Shown: positions 50,944 to 61,243, counted from the first letter of the stretch. The stretch is DNA of 64,000 nucleotides from Trichomonas vaginalis G3 (GCF_026262505.1 NC_067207.1:11314082-11378081), one strand, 5' to 3'. Notes: generated from the letters alone by a model not told the origin. Numbers and translations: made by a program.

Positions 50944-53265
50944 ATGACAGCAACAAACAACAACAGCAACAACAACAACTATATCGTTTCTGATGAACAA
51001 GTTATTGATTCATTAGCTGAGGAATTAGTTGTGGCAGAAACTAAAACCCTCAACGAAAGAATTGGTGAAAACAGGATTGATTTACATAACTACCTCAAAC
51101 ATGATGGAGGAAGAGGAAGGAAAACTGGTACAGCTTTATTAGTAAATAAAATTTCAAATTTAACGATTATAGATGTTGATATCAATAAATCGTACAATGA
51201 TGAACTTAAAGAAACAGTTGGAAAAGACATTTTATCAAAACTTTCGGATAAAGATGTTATTGTTAAAACCGCTTCAGGAGGTCTTCACATTTATTGCAAC
51301 ACTAATTTCTTCTATGCAGTTTCGAACAGAATGATTAAATGTTATTCCTGCAATGATTATGATATTGACATAATGACTTCTATGGATGATTCAAAGCGTT
51401 CATTAGTGGTTATGGCTGAATCAAGAGTTCGCAAGAATGCAACAGAACCAATCAATACATACTCATTCATTCGTGGAAGTTATGATTCAACATTAACTAG
51501 AACAGTGAATGATATATTAAATGATTTGAATATTAAGGTAAGAGTTGAACAGAAGAACGAAGAAATAAAGAATATCATGAATGAAAACAAAGATGTAAAC
51601 ATTGACGATAAACTAGCTCAGAGCATAGTTGATGGCATCTGTGATTTTGAAGTACATAATGACGGTGGAAACATGAATTTAGAAAAAGAAATAACATTAT
51701 TCACACTGTTTCAAGCAATTAATTCGTTACCGGATCATTTAATTAATGAAGCATACGATAACGTTTATAATTTCTGCAGTTTAACAGAAAATGCTAAAAG
51801 TAATTTTGAAAAAGCACGTAGTAGATATGCACATTTAATGACTTCTCCATTTGTTTTGGTGAAGATTCTAAAACTTTATCAAAAGGAATATTATGATGAA
51901 TATGTTTTACCTTTATTACGTAAGCCAAAAATAACATTTGATATCAAACTTGATGACTCGTTTTTGATAACAGATATTAGACGCAAGGCTGAAAATCATC
52001 AGTATAAAAACAGTTCTGAAGTAATTGAGGATTTATCACGTGTAATCCGTTTTGTAGATTGTGGAAACAAATATTTCATTCAGAAAGATTACAACATACA
52101 CGACAAAATGAATCAAATATCATTCGTTCTTCAATCAAACATGAAAGAGTCACTCAAAATGATTAAATTATTTAAAGAAGAAGGTAAAACAATAACAGCA
52201 TGGGACGTACTATTAAATCAATTATCCTCATTAACCGTTAAGGGTGTTTGCTTTAAATCTGATTCTCCAGATGTTTTCTCAACGTTTCAAGGTTATAAAT
52301 ACAACGTTCTCGAAAAGCCTGATTACTCAAAAATTGAGATGTTTATGGATTTCATTAAAGAAGCCATTTGTGATAATAACGATGAAGTGTATAAATACCT
52401 TCTCGGCTGGATTGCATCAATGATTCAACATCCTGGAATCAAGAATGAAACAGCAATTATTTTGAAAGGACTTCAGGGAACAGGTAAAAACAGATTCACA
52501 GACATTATTTCTGAACTTCTCGCTGGTTATTCATGTAAAAACATTACTGAAATAAGTGAGCTAACGGGTAATTTCAACTCAGTAGTTGAAAATAAAATGT
52601 TTCTTGTACTTAATGAACTCAAGAATGTAGGTGAAGATAGACTCGCAAACTTCAACGCTTTGAAATCAATTATTACGGATAATGAGATTAGAATTAATGA
52701 AAAGAATCAACCCAGAAGAACAGCTCAGAATGTTGCCAATTTCGTTTTCGTAACTAATAACGTCTACCCCGTCAAAATTGAAGTTGGAGACAGAAGATAC
52801 GTAGTTTTAAGGGTTAATGGTAAATTCAAGGGTCAATTTGATTACTTCAAGAATTTAATGGATTCATGCACTAAGGAATTTTATGATAATTTACTGACGT
52901 ATTTTATGCAATATGACCTTTCATCATTTAATGTACGAATCATACCGATGACTGAAGCCAAACAAGATTTAATAGAATTATCAACAAATCCTTTAGATGA
53001 ATGGATAAATACACATTATGATGAATTATGTGCAGGTATGACGTGTAAAAATGCTCTATTCTGCAAACCATCAGACATGAAAGACAAAAACTTTCAAATG
53101 AGCATTAAGGATAAATGTGAAAGGAAACAAAGAAAAATAGATGGTAAACAAACATGGTATTATGTTTTGAAAGAAGAAATGAAAGGATTATATAAACAAA
53201 TTGAACCAAACGATAATGAGGAATCATTTACTGACGATGAAATACCTGTGAATGAAGCTTTATAA
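50944..53265 (+). CDS. Polinton primase-polymerase/SF3 helicase
   Basis: 773 aa, looks whole. N-terminal archaeo-eukaryotic primase domain: metal motif IIDVDI (Asp77, Asp79), SGGLHIY (His115) and YDIDIM (Asp140/Asp142). C-terminal SF3 helicase: Walker A GLQGTGKN (Lys515), Walker B MFLVLNEL (552-559), motif C FVFVTNN (600-606), then GDRRYVVL. It should prime and unwind DNA for replication of the element together with the protein-primed polymerase, although protein priming normally removes the need for a primase, so the combination is notable. The start ATG follows the T-rich context TTTTTATTCCTATATAAATG. The gene is bracketed by inverted repeat arrays and is related to the helicase of the nested element. 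Confidence 0.88.
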   Translation: MTATNNNSNNNNYIVSDEQVIDSLAEELVVAETKTLNERIGENRIDLHNYLKHDGGRGRKTGTALLVNKISNLTIIDVDINKSYNDELKETVGKDILSKLSDKDVIVKTASGGLHIYCNTNFFYAVSNRMIKCYSCNDYDIDIMTSMDDSKRSLVVMAESRVRKNATEPINTYSFIRGSYDSTLTRTVNDILNDLNIKVRVEQKNEEIKNIMNENKDVNIDDKLAQSIVDGICDFEVHNDGGNMNLEKEITLFTLFQAINSLPDHLINEAYDNVYNFCSLTENAKSNFEKARSRYAHLMTSPFVLVKILKLYQKEYYDEYVLPLLRKPKITFDIKLDDSFLITDIRRKAENHQYKNSSEVIEDLSRVIRFVDCGNKYFIQKDYNIHDKMNQISFVLQSNMKESLKMIKLFKEEGKTITAWDVLLNQLSSLTVKGVCFKSDSPDVFSTFQGYKYNVLEKPDYSKIEMFMDFIKEAICDNNDEVYKYLLGWIASMIQHPGIKNETAIILKGLQGTGKNRFTDIISELLAGYSCKNITEISELTGNFNSVVENKMFLVLNELKNVGEDRLANFNALKSIITDNEIRINEKNQPRRTAQNVANFVFVTNNVYPVKIEVGDRRYVVLRVNGKFKGQFDYFKNLMDSCTKEFYDNLLTYFMQYDLSSFNVRIIPMTEAKQDLIELSTNPLDEWINTHYDELCAGMTCKNALFCKPSDMKDKNFQMSIKDKCERKQRKIDGKQTWYYVLKEEMKGLYKQIEPNDNEESFTDDEIPVNEAL

Positions 53266-53278
53266 AGTATGACTGGAA

Positions 53279-53560
53279 TTTATTTTTGCCTTCCTCCTGT
53301 GATGTTGTCAAAATGTCATGTTGTCACATTTTTTAAGAGAAGTTAATTAACCTGGTGACCTGGTGACCCCTTCAGTTCTTCAAAAATAATTAATTATTGA
53401 ATAACCCATGATGTTGTCAAAATGTCATGTTGTCACATTTTTTAAGAGAAGTTAATTAACCTGGTGACCTGGTGACCTGGTGACCCCTTCAGTTCTTCAA
53501 AAATAATTAATTATTGAATAACCCATAATGTTGTCAAAATGTCATGTTGTCACAAACTTT
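53279..53560. repeat. ~117-bp repeats, right of the Polinton primase-helicase (inverted)
   Basis: About 2.4 units inverted relative to 50520-50872. Starts with GCCTTCCTCCTGTG, complement of the CACAGGAGGAAGGC that precedes the units in the nested element (35391 onward), and so is closer there than the left array is. Brackets the primase-helicase gene. Confidence 0.85.
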
Positions 53561-53596
53561 AGAACGGCATAATTTAAATTTTTATTTTTATCATAA

Positions 53597-53761
53597 ATGA
53601 ATACCCCACAAGCTCAAAATTTACCACGAATCATAACAAGGGAGGAAATGATAAAAATGATGCAAGAACATGTTAAAAATAACAAACCACTAAAATTGAG
53701 AAAATGTGGTTATGCAGTAATGATGGAAAGAGAGATGTTGTCGAAGAGGAATAAAAATTAA
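53597..53761 (+). CDS. Short Polinton protein (54 aa)
   Basis: Starts MNTPQAQNLPRIITREEM after TTTTTATTTTTATCATAAATG, the clearest example of the element's start context. Basic, helical C-terminus. Its stop overlaps that of the convergent minus-strand gene by TTAA, the same arrangement as at 41748-41751. Too short for usual cut-offs but well supported by context. Function unknown. Confidence 0.5.
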   Translation: MNTPQAQNLPRIITREEMIKMMQEHVKNNKPLKLRKCGYAVMMEREMLSKRNKN

Positions 53762-53940
53762 ATTTGGATTGAGTTTAAAAATTCATCTTTATTAAATTCA
53801 TCTCTTCCAATCAATTTATTTATTCTATTAAATTCTTTTATTTTTGCTTCACTCAGTTTAAGGATTGAACGGTAAGTTTCTAATTTTTCGATTATTTCTT
53901 TATCGTTTTCAGTTCCATTAGTTTTATGCATCAACCCCAC
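53758..53940 (-). CDS. Short Polinton ORF (60 aa)
   Basis: Frame with helical, charged composition (KEIIEKLETYRSILKLSEA), convergent with the preceding 54-aa gene. It opens the minus-strand right arm. Possibly the end of a longer, degraded gene. Uncertain. Confidence 0.35.
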   Translation of the reverse strand: MGLMHKTNGTENDKEIIEKLETYRSILKLSEAKIKEFNRINKLIGRDEFNKDEFLNSIQI

Positions 53941-54063
53941 CGCATTGTGGCTTCTTTTTGTAATAGCATATTTTTGATTTAATTCTGTTTAGTTTCTTTT
54001 TATATTCATCGTCTGGACTCTTGACTGCTTTGTTGTCACTCATTTCTTACGAAATAAAAAAAA

Positions 54064-55448
54064 TTAAATATTATTTAAATATAATGGAGTAATAAAATAA
54101 ATCGGAATTTCTATTAATTTATTGTCAACTTCAACTAATGCATTGCCGTTAATATATCTAACAAATTCAGCTATTGTGTCAAATCTTCGTCTTCTTTTTG
54201 TCATTGATTTATCAGTTTTTCCATAATCGAGATGAATCAAAACTTTATCCCCTTGTTTAAAATTCATGAGCCCCGAATTAATTTGTTCACGTTTAACATC
54301 ATTCAACCTTTCCATTTGCTTTCTAATATATTCCCATTCTTTTGAAATATCATTTTTCATTTCCACTGGTTTCATGTTTATAGTTCTATGCCATGTATTA
54401 TTGTAATAATATACTAACTGTTGTATGATGGAGTCATGATTTCCATCCCAGTATATCTGACCGTTAACCCCTAACGCATCTCTAAGAGTTCTCATTACCG
54501 CATCAACTATTTTATTATGAAACGTATATGGAGAGGATGAAAGAAAAAATTAATTTGTGGGAAATAATGAGTCATAGCTGCCTGAAATCCTTTATCACCA
54601 TCACCCCTGATATTATCTACTCTTTCATGATCTAGTAAGTATTGAATAGCTCTTCTTGTTTCCTGTTCTGTTTTCCCTTTCACCGGAATGCAATATAAAT
54701 ATCTAGTGTTAATGTTAATGGCAAATAAATAAGTAACGTTTCCTTTTGAATATTCCAGATGATCGATTTCGTATGAATATGGATATGGAGCAAATGAAGG
54801 GCGACTAAATTTTTCCTTTAACGGTTGAATTTTCGGGTCAATTGGTTTATTTAATATCTTGAAATCCTTTTTAAAATCTTTTTGCTTCTTTAATGTTTGA
54901 AATGGATATAATAAAGTGAATGATGAAGGATTAACTGAAGGAGGAGGCGGTACTGTCGTTGGAGGTTTTGGTGTTGCAAGTGGTTTAATTTTATCTGCTT
55001 TGATTTTGGATTTCATTCCTTCCTTCATTAATTCTGGATGTATTCTATTCATTTGTTTTAAATATGCTGTATATAAAGGTTTGATATACTTTCCCGCTTC
55101 GAGTTTATGTTGAAGGATGAATTCCAAAAGTTGATCTTCATTTAAAAGTCGGGCTGAATATGGTTTAACTAATGAATCATAAATTAAAGCTTGTGCATCA
55201 TTTATGGTCTGAAGGACCTGGGTGTTTTGTTCCTTTTGTTTTTGTGGCTCAGGATTATATAATTTATATAATTCATCAATATCTTCTTCTGTTAATACTT
55301 TATTTTTGAAATCTTTCAACTGTTTAAGCTGTGATTTAGTTTTTCCCTTTGAATATTCATTATTTTTAATTTTGTCTTTAATTTCAGAAATTATTTTATT
55401 ATGATATTTCAAAATTTCATTTTTATAATATGGATAATAATATTCCAT
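54064..55448 (-). pseudogene. Polinton retroviral-type integrase, broken
   Basis: Integrase of the Polinton/retrovirus class. The N-terminal region is Lys-rich and helical with a proline-rich linker (TPKPPTTVPPPPSV). The catalytic core shows EIDHLEYSKGNVTYLFAINI with the first Asp and RGDGDKGF with the second, and the C-terminal region has a YYNNTWHRTINMKPVEM stretch, typical just after the catalytic Glu helix, and an SH3/chromo-like tail (FKQGDKVLIHLDY). It inserts the element and makes the 6-bp duplication. Broken in this copy. Confidence 0.82.
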
Positions 55449-55679
55449 ATCATCACCCGTTATATTGTTATATATTTTTGGAGATATGCTTTTAAATCAT
55501 AATAATCAAGAAAATTTTGATTAAGTACTAAATCAGCAATTAAAATTTTTAAATCTGTGTTATCCATTTATATAAAAATAAAATCAATGTTTTAAGGGTG
55601 CCCACCTCTTTGAATCATAGTATCAAAACCATCAAAACGCATCATTAACGGTTCCTTTTGTCTCTTCTGTGGCATTTCA

Positions 55680-58553
55680 TTAAATAAATGGCATACAACA
55701 TCCATTTTCACAACATACAGCCTTAGTGTGTGCTCCTGTTAATGCAGTCTTACCAATTGTTAAGCGAGTCATTGACCCATTTTTAAGTTGTAAATTAATA
55801 TTTTGACCATCAAATATCAATTTATCATTTATTATATCCAAATAATTTTTAGGTGTTAATTGTTTATTTTGTCGTAAACTAACACCTTTCATTTTTTGTG
55901 CAATCTTTTTAAAATCACTTCCATCAATTGAACCGTTGAATGATGTATAACACTTAGGACATAAAGCAACCATGTTATCACCTTGTTTCTCAATTGCTAA
56001 ACCCAATAACTTCTTCTCATGTGCTTTTTCTTCAGCTTTATTCTTTAATTTAGGTTTAAATTTCTCATCAAAACAGAAGAAATCAAATGGTGCGAATTTG
56101 AAAATGTTTTTATCATAAAATTGTTTATCGGTAACAATTGCTTGAAATGCTTGAGTGTTAGGAAGATTTGGGTCGCCAGCGATTGCCCAATAAGATGAAT
56201 CAGTATCACCTTCAATGAAATGAAAACGATTAACATCATGCATTTATACATAAAATCATAAATGAAAACCAAATACCAGTATTTAGCATTATCTAAAGTG
56301 AAGAATGCCTCTTGTAAACATGTATCACATCTATAAAATCTATCTTTAAGCATCACTTGATATGTATCTCTCCTATTTCTCTTATGTTTTTAAACTTATT
56401 TGACATACATGCAACGCGTGACTTCTGTGCATTCATTATTTTAGTCTTTGCGTAATTTTGTGTATTCATTGCATCGTAACCATATGATCCATTAAGTGAA
56501 ATCTTGCAAAATAAACTTTTTCCTTTATTTCCTTCTAATTCAGCCTTTTGTCTTTCGTTCATAAATTCTTTCGCAAATTCATTAAAACAAGTGTTTTTAG
56601 TAAATGTTAAAATTGATTGAATGTCATCAATGATAAAATGAAATCTGTCTATTAGATACCAAAGATAATAAGAAGAAAATGGTTGATATTGGTTGTGTGT
56701 TGATGCTAACTGAGTTAATTTTCTCTGTTTCTGGTCAACTGGTAGATTGTTTGATTTCATGTAATTATACATAAAACTGCCAATTGTTTTTTCATCTGTG
56801 ATAATATCTAAGTTTCTTATTATCGGTAAAAAGTTTATGTAATCATTAATGTATTTTTCATCAATGTGACCCTTTACTTCAGCCACGAATAAAGTATTTT
56901 TCTTCTTAATTATTCCCAGTGCTTTTGCTTTCTTTGTTGCTGTATCACAAATGATAACACCATTCAATCTTCCCGGCATATACATTTTATGGTCAGTATA
57001 TTGAATGAAATCATGAGGATTAGATGAAAATGATGAAGGATATAATGAATTAAAGTCAACTCCAACGAAATGAGTCATAATGTTGGTGGTGTCCTCATTT
57101 GATACAGTTTTAGTTTCTGGATTATATGAAAGTTTATTAATGTGCGTGATTCCTTTAAGATTAACACGATGTTGAACATTTGATAGACCACCAGTAATTC
57201 CATTACGGAGAATGTGATAAGCTTCAACTGAATCTAAAGTCATTGGTAAATTATTTTTTAATGCATAATTTCTTAAATTGATTCTTAAACGTTGAACATC
57301 TTCATCTTTATTTGATTTTACGACATTGCAATAACAACACATTAACTGACAATTTTCTTTGGTATGTGGTTTTTCATTATCGATTCTATCCAATGTTGGT
57401 TTATTTGCATATGTAAACGCTTTACCACACATTTTGCATTTAGATGAAAGGATTAAATCGTGATAGTATTGATAGTCATCCATTGAAACATTTTTTAGTA
57501 TCCCTTTCTGCTTTTTCATCTTGTTTCTTATATGATTCAATTTTATATTTCCAATACTTTTTTGTTAATTCAAAACTTGATTCCACATTTTCTTCTTCTG
57601 GATATGTTTCGTTAGGATTGAAGTTCTTATATGCTAACGCGTAACGAATCATTGATGCATTCGATGATAAAGAAAGATTATGAAGCATGTCAATTTTATA
57701 AACAAATGTTTCTTCGATAATTTTATCAATTGGGTCAATCATAATTTCAAATCTTTATTGCAATAATGAATAAAATATTCTAATCTATTCTCAAAATTTT
57801 TAGCATCATTGAGATATATTTGATAATCTGAATCGGATATTGTTTCTTGTGTTAATGCTGAATAAAATGAATCTTGAGTGAATGGTTCCTTTTTATATAA
57901 TTCTTCTTCGTAATTCTCCCATGTGATGAATTGATAAGGGAAAAAGGATTTAACACGTGATTTATTGTTTCCGAAATCTTGAGTGAATTGGTCTAATGTT
58001 CCACCCGCTATATAATTTCTGATGTCAATAAATCTTAATTCATATGGACAGTTTGTTTTCTTTACTATGACTTGCTTAAATTGAGAAGAAGAACCCAGCA
58101 TTGATTTTATCTTCCATTTTGCAGTATTTAAATCACGAAGAATTAAATTTAAATCAAACTTTCCGAATTAAAACCAATGATATTCACTTTATTAAATTCT
58201 TCATCTAAAAGCTCTTTCATTGCTTCCTTTTGTTTCTCATTTAATGTATTCATTAATTCTTCATATTGTTCAATATTTGATTTAGCAACTAATGAACAGG
58301 TTGAAAATAAAAATTCAATCCAATCAGAGATGAACGAATCACTTGATGTTAAGCAAAAATTCCTCGTAAATGTTTTATCACGGTCTACGACCTCGCCGCT
58401 TTGCGGCTTTATTTTGACAGTTGATGATACCATAAATGGTTTTAAGTAAGCGTTCAAAGTTGCACATTCAGAAAGTTGAAGTTCTTCTTTAGTCTCTAAT
58501 GTTTCGAAGTCAAAAGTAATATAATATCTTGTTGGTTTATAATATTCCTGCAA
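55680..58553 (-). pseudogene. Polinton protein-primed DNA polymerase B, broken in several pieces
   Basis: Family B polymerase remains in order: exonuclease motif YITFDFETLE; a Cys/His cluster of HNH/zinc type (CKMCGKAF ... LDRIDN ... CCYCNVVKSN); polymerase motif A VGVDFNSLYPSS; motif B KISLNGSYGY; motif C EGDTDSSYW; and a C-terminal Cys-rich end (CPKCY, CCENGCCMPF). This is the replicative polymerase of Polintons, which starts synthesis from a protein bound to the element's ends. Several breaks, so not functional here. Confidence 0.85.
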
Positions 58554-58680
58554 ATTATGTGCTAATAGCCATTGATATATCTTCTGTTTCGTGATATGTG
58601 GTGCATATGGTTGTTGTGTTTTTGCAATTGAACGTCTTGAATTAATCTTCCATTATTTTCTTTACATTTCTCACAATGTT

Positions 58681-58875
58681 TTAAAAATCTTCTTTGGTTT
58701 TTCCTTTCTGGATCATCACGGATAGAATATACTTCTTCTTTGCAAAAGGGGCAAACTTTATATCCTGTGAGTGCTTCAACGTCTGTATTCTGTCAGCGTG
58801 AAGTTTTCCACATGGACTCTGTGTTAATAAAATATTTACTGTTTCAAATTCTGGATCTATCATTATTGATTCCAC
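58681..58875 (-). pseudogene. Polinton coding fragment (about 64 codons)
   Basis: Minus-strand fragment upstream of the polymerase exonuclease region: MESIMIDPEFETVNILL, then SPCGKLHADRIQTL. Probably part of the polymerase N-terminal region or of a separate small protein; it cannot be decided. Broken. Confidence 0.35.
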
Positions 58876-58901
58876 TAATGGAAAGTCTACCTTGTTAATG
58901 T

Positions 58902-59138
58902 CTACGTCTTCTGGTTGAGGTCACAATAATAATCAATATTAACGTTTAACATTCTTGCTAACCTCTCACTTTCTGATGAAATGTCAAATCCTTCATATGC
59001 ATCTATGGCTTCATTTAAATAACTTCTACGAGTTTTAGGATTAACACCATCAGGAATGTTATAGAAGCGTTTAAATAACCTTCTACCTTCGGCTCTTATT
59101 TGATTATCATTCATTTTAGCTGTTCCATTTTTGTTCAT
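58902..59138 (-). CDS. Small Polinton protein (78 aa)
   Basis: Starts MNKNGTAKMNDNQIRAEG after a strong T-rich context (TTTTTATTCTTACATAAATG), so the start is well supported. Basic helical segment GRRLFKRFYNIPDGVNPKTRR. May be the beginning of a longer gene of the right arm. Function unknown. Confidence 0.4.
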   Translation of the reverse strand: MNKNGTAKMNDNQIRAEGRRLFKRFYNIPDGVNPKTRRSYLNEAIDAYEGFDISSESERLARMLNVNIDYYCDLNQKT

Positions 59139-59217
59139 TTATGTAAGAATAAAAATTAAAAAATAAATAAAAATAAAGTTTATTTTTTTTAAAGTCCGAG
59201 ACTCAGAGAGTCCAGGG

Positions 59218-59619
59218 CTAAAGTCCATAAAATGAATTAAGAACACATAAATTTTTATCATCTGCGACGTGACGAATACATTTTAATTTACTCAAGAATG
59301 CGTACCCTGATACATTAAATCTAATTCCTGTCTTATTTAATTTCACAACTTTGAAAAGGAATGTATGAATAGCTATAAAATGATGAGATGATGTTTTATG
59401 GGTTGCTTCCATTTTTTCTGAAATAAATGAATAAATATAATGTTTATAAGTTTTCATATCTTTTATATTCTTAATAACGAATGGTATAGACCTTTCAACT
59501 TCGTCTTCCTTCGGTGCTGTTCTTTCATATGAAACATTATTGGTATCTTCAATAATGAAACCACAATCGCATAAAATTTTATATGTACCAATTGTTTCTT
59601 TTGATATTTTATCTAACAA
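59218..59619 (-). pseudogene. Polinton coding region, unknown (133 codons)
   Basis: Minus-strand frame with beta-rich and Cys-containing stretches (YKILCDCGFIIEDTN) and HHFIAIHTFLFKVVKL. No family recognised. Lies between the small protein at 58902 and the coiled-coil region at 59789 and may belong with the latter. Probably not whole. Confidence 0.35.
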
Positions 59620-59788
59620 ATCAAAAACTTTATCAACACCTGTACATTTATTTAAATAATAATTTGTGTAAATATCATGGTCTTCTTTCTTAATCGTATT
59701 TGTTGCATATGTTACATTTTTCAGTGCTTTTTTGAATTTTTCAGAATCAAGAGGAGGTGAAAGTAATATACATGGATAATCTCCATCG

Positions 59789-60253
59789 TCAATAAACTAA
59801 CTTATGTTTATGAATAAATTTTGTACCTTCTTCTGAAAGTGTTTCGTCAATATCACCATCTAATAAATTTTTAGTAGATTCCAAAAAGTAATTTTTATAT
59901 CTTTCCTCATGTGATTTTTGAACTTCTGATTCTGAAGCTGGGATATTCATTAAACCCTCTACTTCATTCTCAGCATTTCTCAATTCCTTAATTTTTTCAT
60001 CTATTTCATTTCTTAATTGTTCCAATTTCTCAATCTCATCGTTATAATATTCATCTTGTTTAATTTTTTCTTCAAAATATTCAGGAGGTGTTTCAAGGCT
60101 CTCTGAGCCCAGGTCCTCTGGACCATAAAGAGGAATATTCTCCTGTTTTTCAACTTTTTTGGGATATAAATATCTCATTATAGCCTTTTTAGTAATTGGT
60201 CCGTTATATTTAAATTCATTCAACAATCTGGAAAACTCTTTCACATTCTGCAT
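59789..60253 (-). CDS. Coiled-coil Polinton protein (154 aa)
   Basis: Basic N-terminus (ITKKAIMRYLYPKKVEK), acidic middle, and a strong coiled coil (YYNDEIEKLEQLRNEIDEKI). Position upstream of the polymerase region in the right arm would suit a terminal-protein or polymerase N-terminal role, but there is no motif to prove it. A CCCAGGTCC short repeat lies inside (60107-60126). Confidence 0.4.
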   Translation of the reverse strand: MQNVKEFSRLLNEFKYNGPITKKAIMRYLYPKKVEKQENIPLYGPEDLGSESLETPPEYFEEKIKQDEYYNDEIEKLEQLRNEIDEKIKELRNAENEVEGLMNIPASESEVQKSHEERYKNYFLESTKNLLDGDIDETLSEEGTKFIHKHKLVY

Positions 60254-60545
60254 ATATGTTGGATAAGAACCGTCTCCAAAATTTTCTAAAATATTTTCTA
60301 ATTCTGAATTAGTGAACTTAAAATTTCAATGAATTAGTTGTTATACTCATTTATTATAAAATAAAAATAAAAAAATAAATTTAACTTAGTTTTAATTTTT
60401 ACGTAAGAAGTTAATTTTTATATAACCATCATTTGTAGGTATTATTTCTATCAGATAAAAATTATTTTTTATTTAAAAAATATAATTTATTTTATGTCTT
60501 ATAATGTGCGCATATGTATTTAAAAGGCATTCATTGAATTGCTTT

Positions 60546-60806
60546 TCAATCTCTTTCTTTTTTTTCATCTTCGAATATTATATCATTTTCATGTTCGAAG
60601 CTTGTAAGTTTGTTATCTTCAAATATTATATTAGTTTCATATATCAAATTATGATATCGGTCATATTCTTTTAAGTGATAAATAAATACAAAATTTACGG
60701 TTCCTTTAATTTTAAATTCAAAATTAATTTTACAACAGCTTGGTGGATCAATTAGTAAATCAATCAAATAATGTTCAAAATCAGATATTATTCTTTTTCC
60801 ATACAT
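60546..60806 (-). CDS. Polinton protein, unknown (86 aa)
   Basis: Starts MYGKRIISDFEHYLIDLL after TTTTTTTATTTAATATAAAATG, the element's start context. Beta-rich centre (FEFKIKGTVNFVFIYHL) and acidic end. Outermost gene of the right arm, about 75 bases from the TIR. Looks whole. Function unknown. Confidence 0.5.
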   Translation of the reverse strand: MYGKRIISDFEHYLIDLLIDPPSCCKINFEFKIKGTVNFVFIYHLKEYDRYHNLIYETNIIFEDNKLTSFEHENDIIFEDEKKERD

Positions 60807-60851
60807 TTTATATTAAATAAAAAAATCTAACTTTATTTTTTCGGAGTTTTG

Positions 60852-60879
60852 TGACGAAGTGCGAATCTTCACTTCGTCA
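60852..60879. other. Hairpin at the inner edge of the right TIR
   Basis: TGACGAAGTG and CACTTCGTCA pair as a perfect 10-bp stem around an 8-base loop, directly inside the right TIR and absent from the inner edge of the left TIR. It could be a terminator of the minus-strand arm or a replication signal. Role unknown. Confidence 0.5.
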
Positions 60880-60880
60880 A

Positions 60881-61237
60881 AAATATATTCTTTTTATTAA
60901 TGGTAATATAGGAATTGTAGGAATAAAAACTTTTTATAAATTATTCATAAATTTTTAAAATCGGTTTCATACAAAATAAAAATAAATTTTCATAAATGTA
61001 AGACATGAATTTTTAAAGTTTATTTTTTTTATTTCATTATGTATGGGCTGAGTGTAAATGTCTTACAATTTTGAAAATTTTTTAAATCTTGATTTATTCA
61101 AAAACGTAAGAATAAAAACCGTAAGAATCATACATTTTTTACTTCATATGTTAAAAAAAATGATACAAAATCGTTCAATATTGTATGAATTCTTACGTTT
61201 ACAAAAAAAGTCACACAACCCATCAACATATACTACT
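60881..61237. repeat. Polinton right TIR
   Basis: 357 bases, uninterrupted, complementary to 27292-27447 plus 40385-40589. Followed by the AACGGC duplication at 61238-61243. Confidence 0.9.
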
Positions 61238-61243
61238 AACGGC

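Larger units (their letters stand above)
27292..61237. mobile_element. Polinton/Maverick element, broken, with nested insertions
   Basis: 33.9 kb between termini AGTAGTATATG... and ...CATATACTACT, flanked by the 6-bp duplication AACGGC; the uninterrupted site exists at about 19.67 kb. AG...CT ends and a 6-bp duplication are diagnostic of Polintons. About 21 kb is the Polinton itself; the rest is a Mutator-like element and a second element nested inside it. Parts: left-arm plus-strand virion genes (small proteins, major capsid, packaging ATPase, fibre), a central primase-helicase, and a right arm on the minus strand with integrase and protein-primed DNA polymerase. No adenovirus-type protease was recognised. 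The TIRs are almost identical to each other, so the insertion is young. Yet several genes are in pieces, roughly ten breaks in all, so this copy is not whole. Confidence 0.93.
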
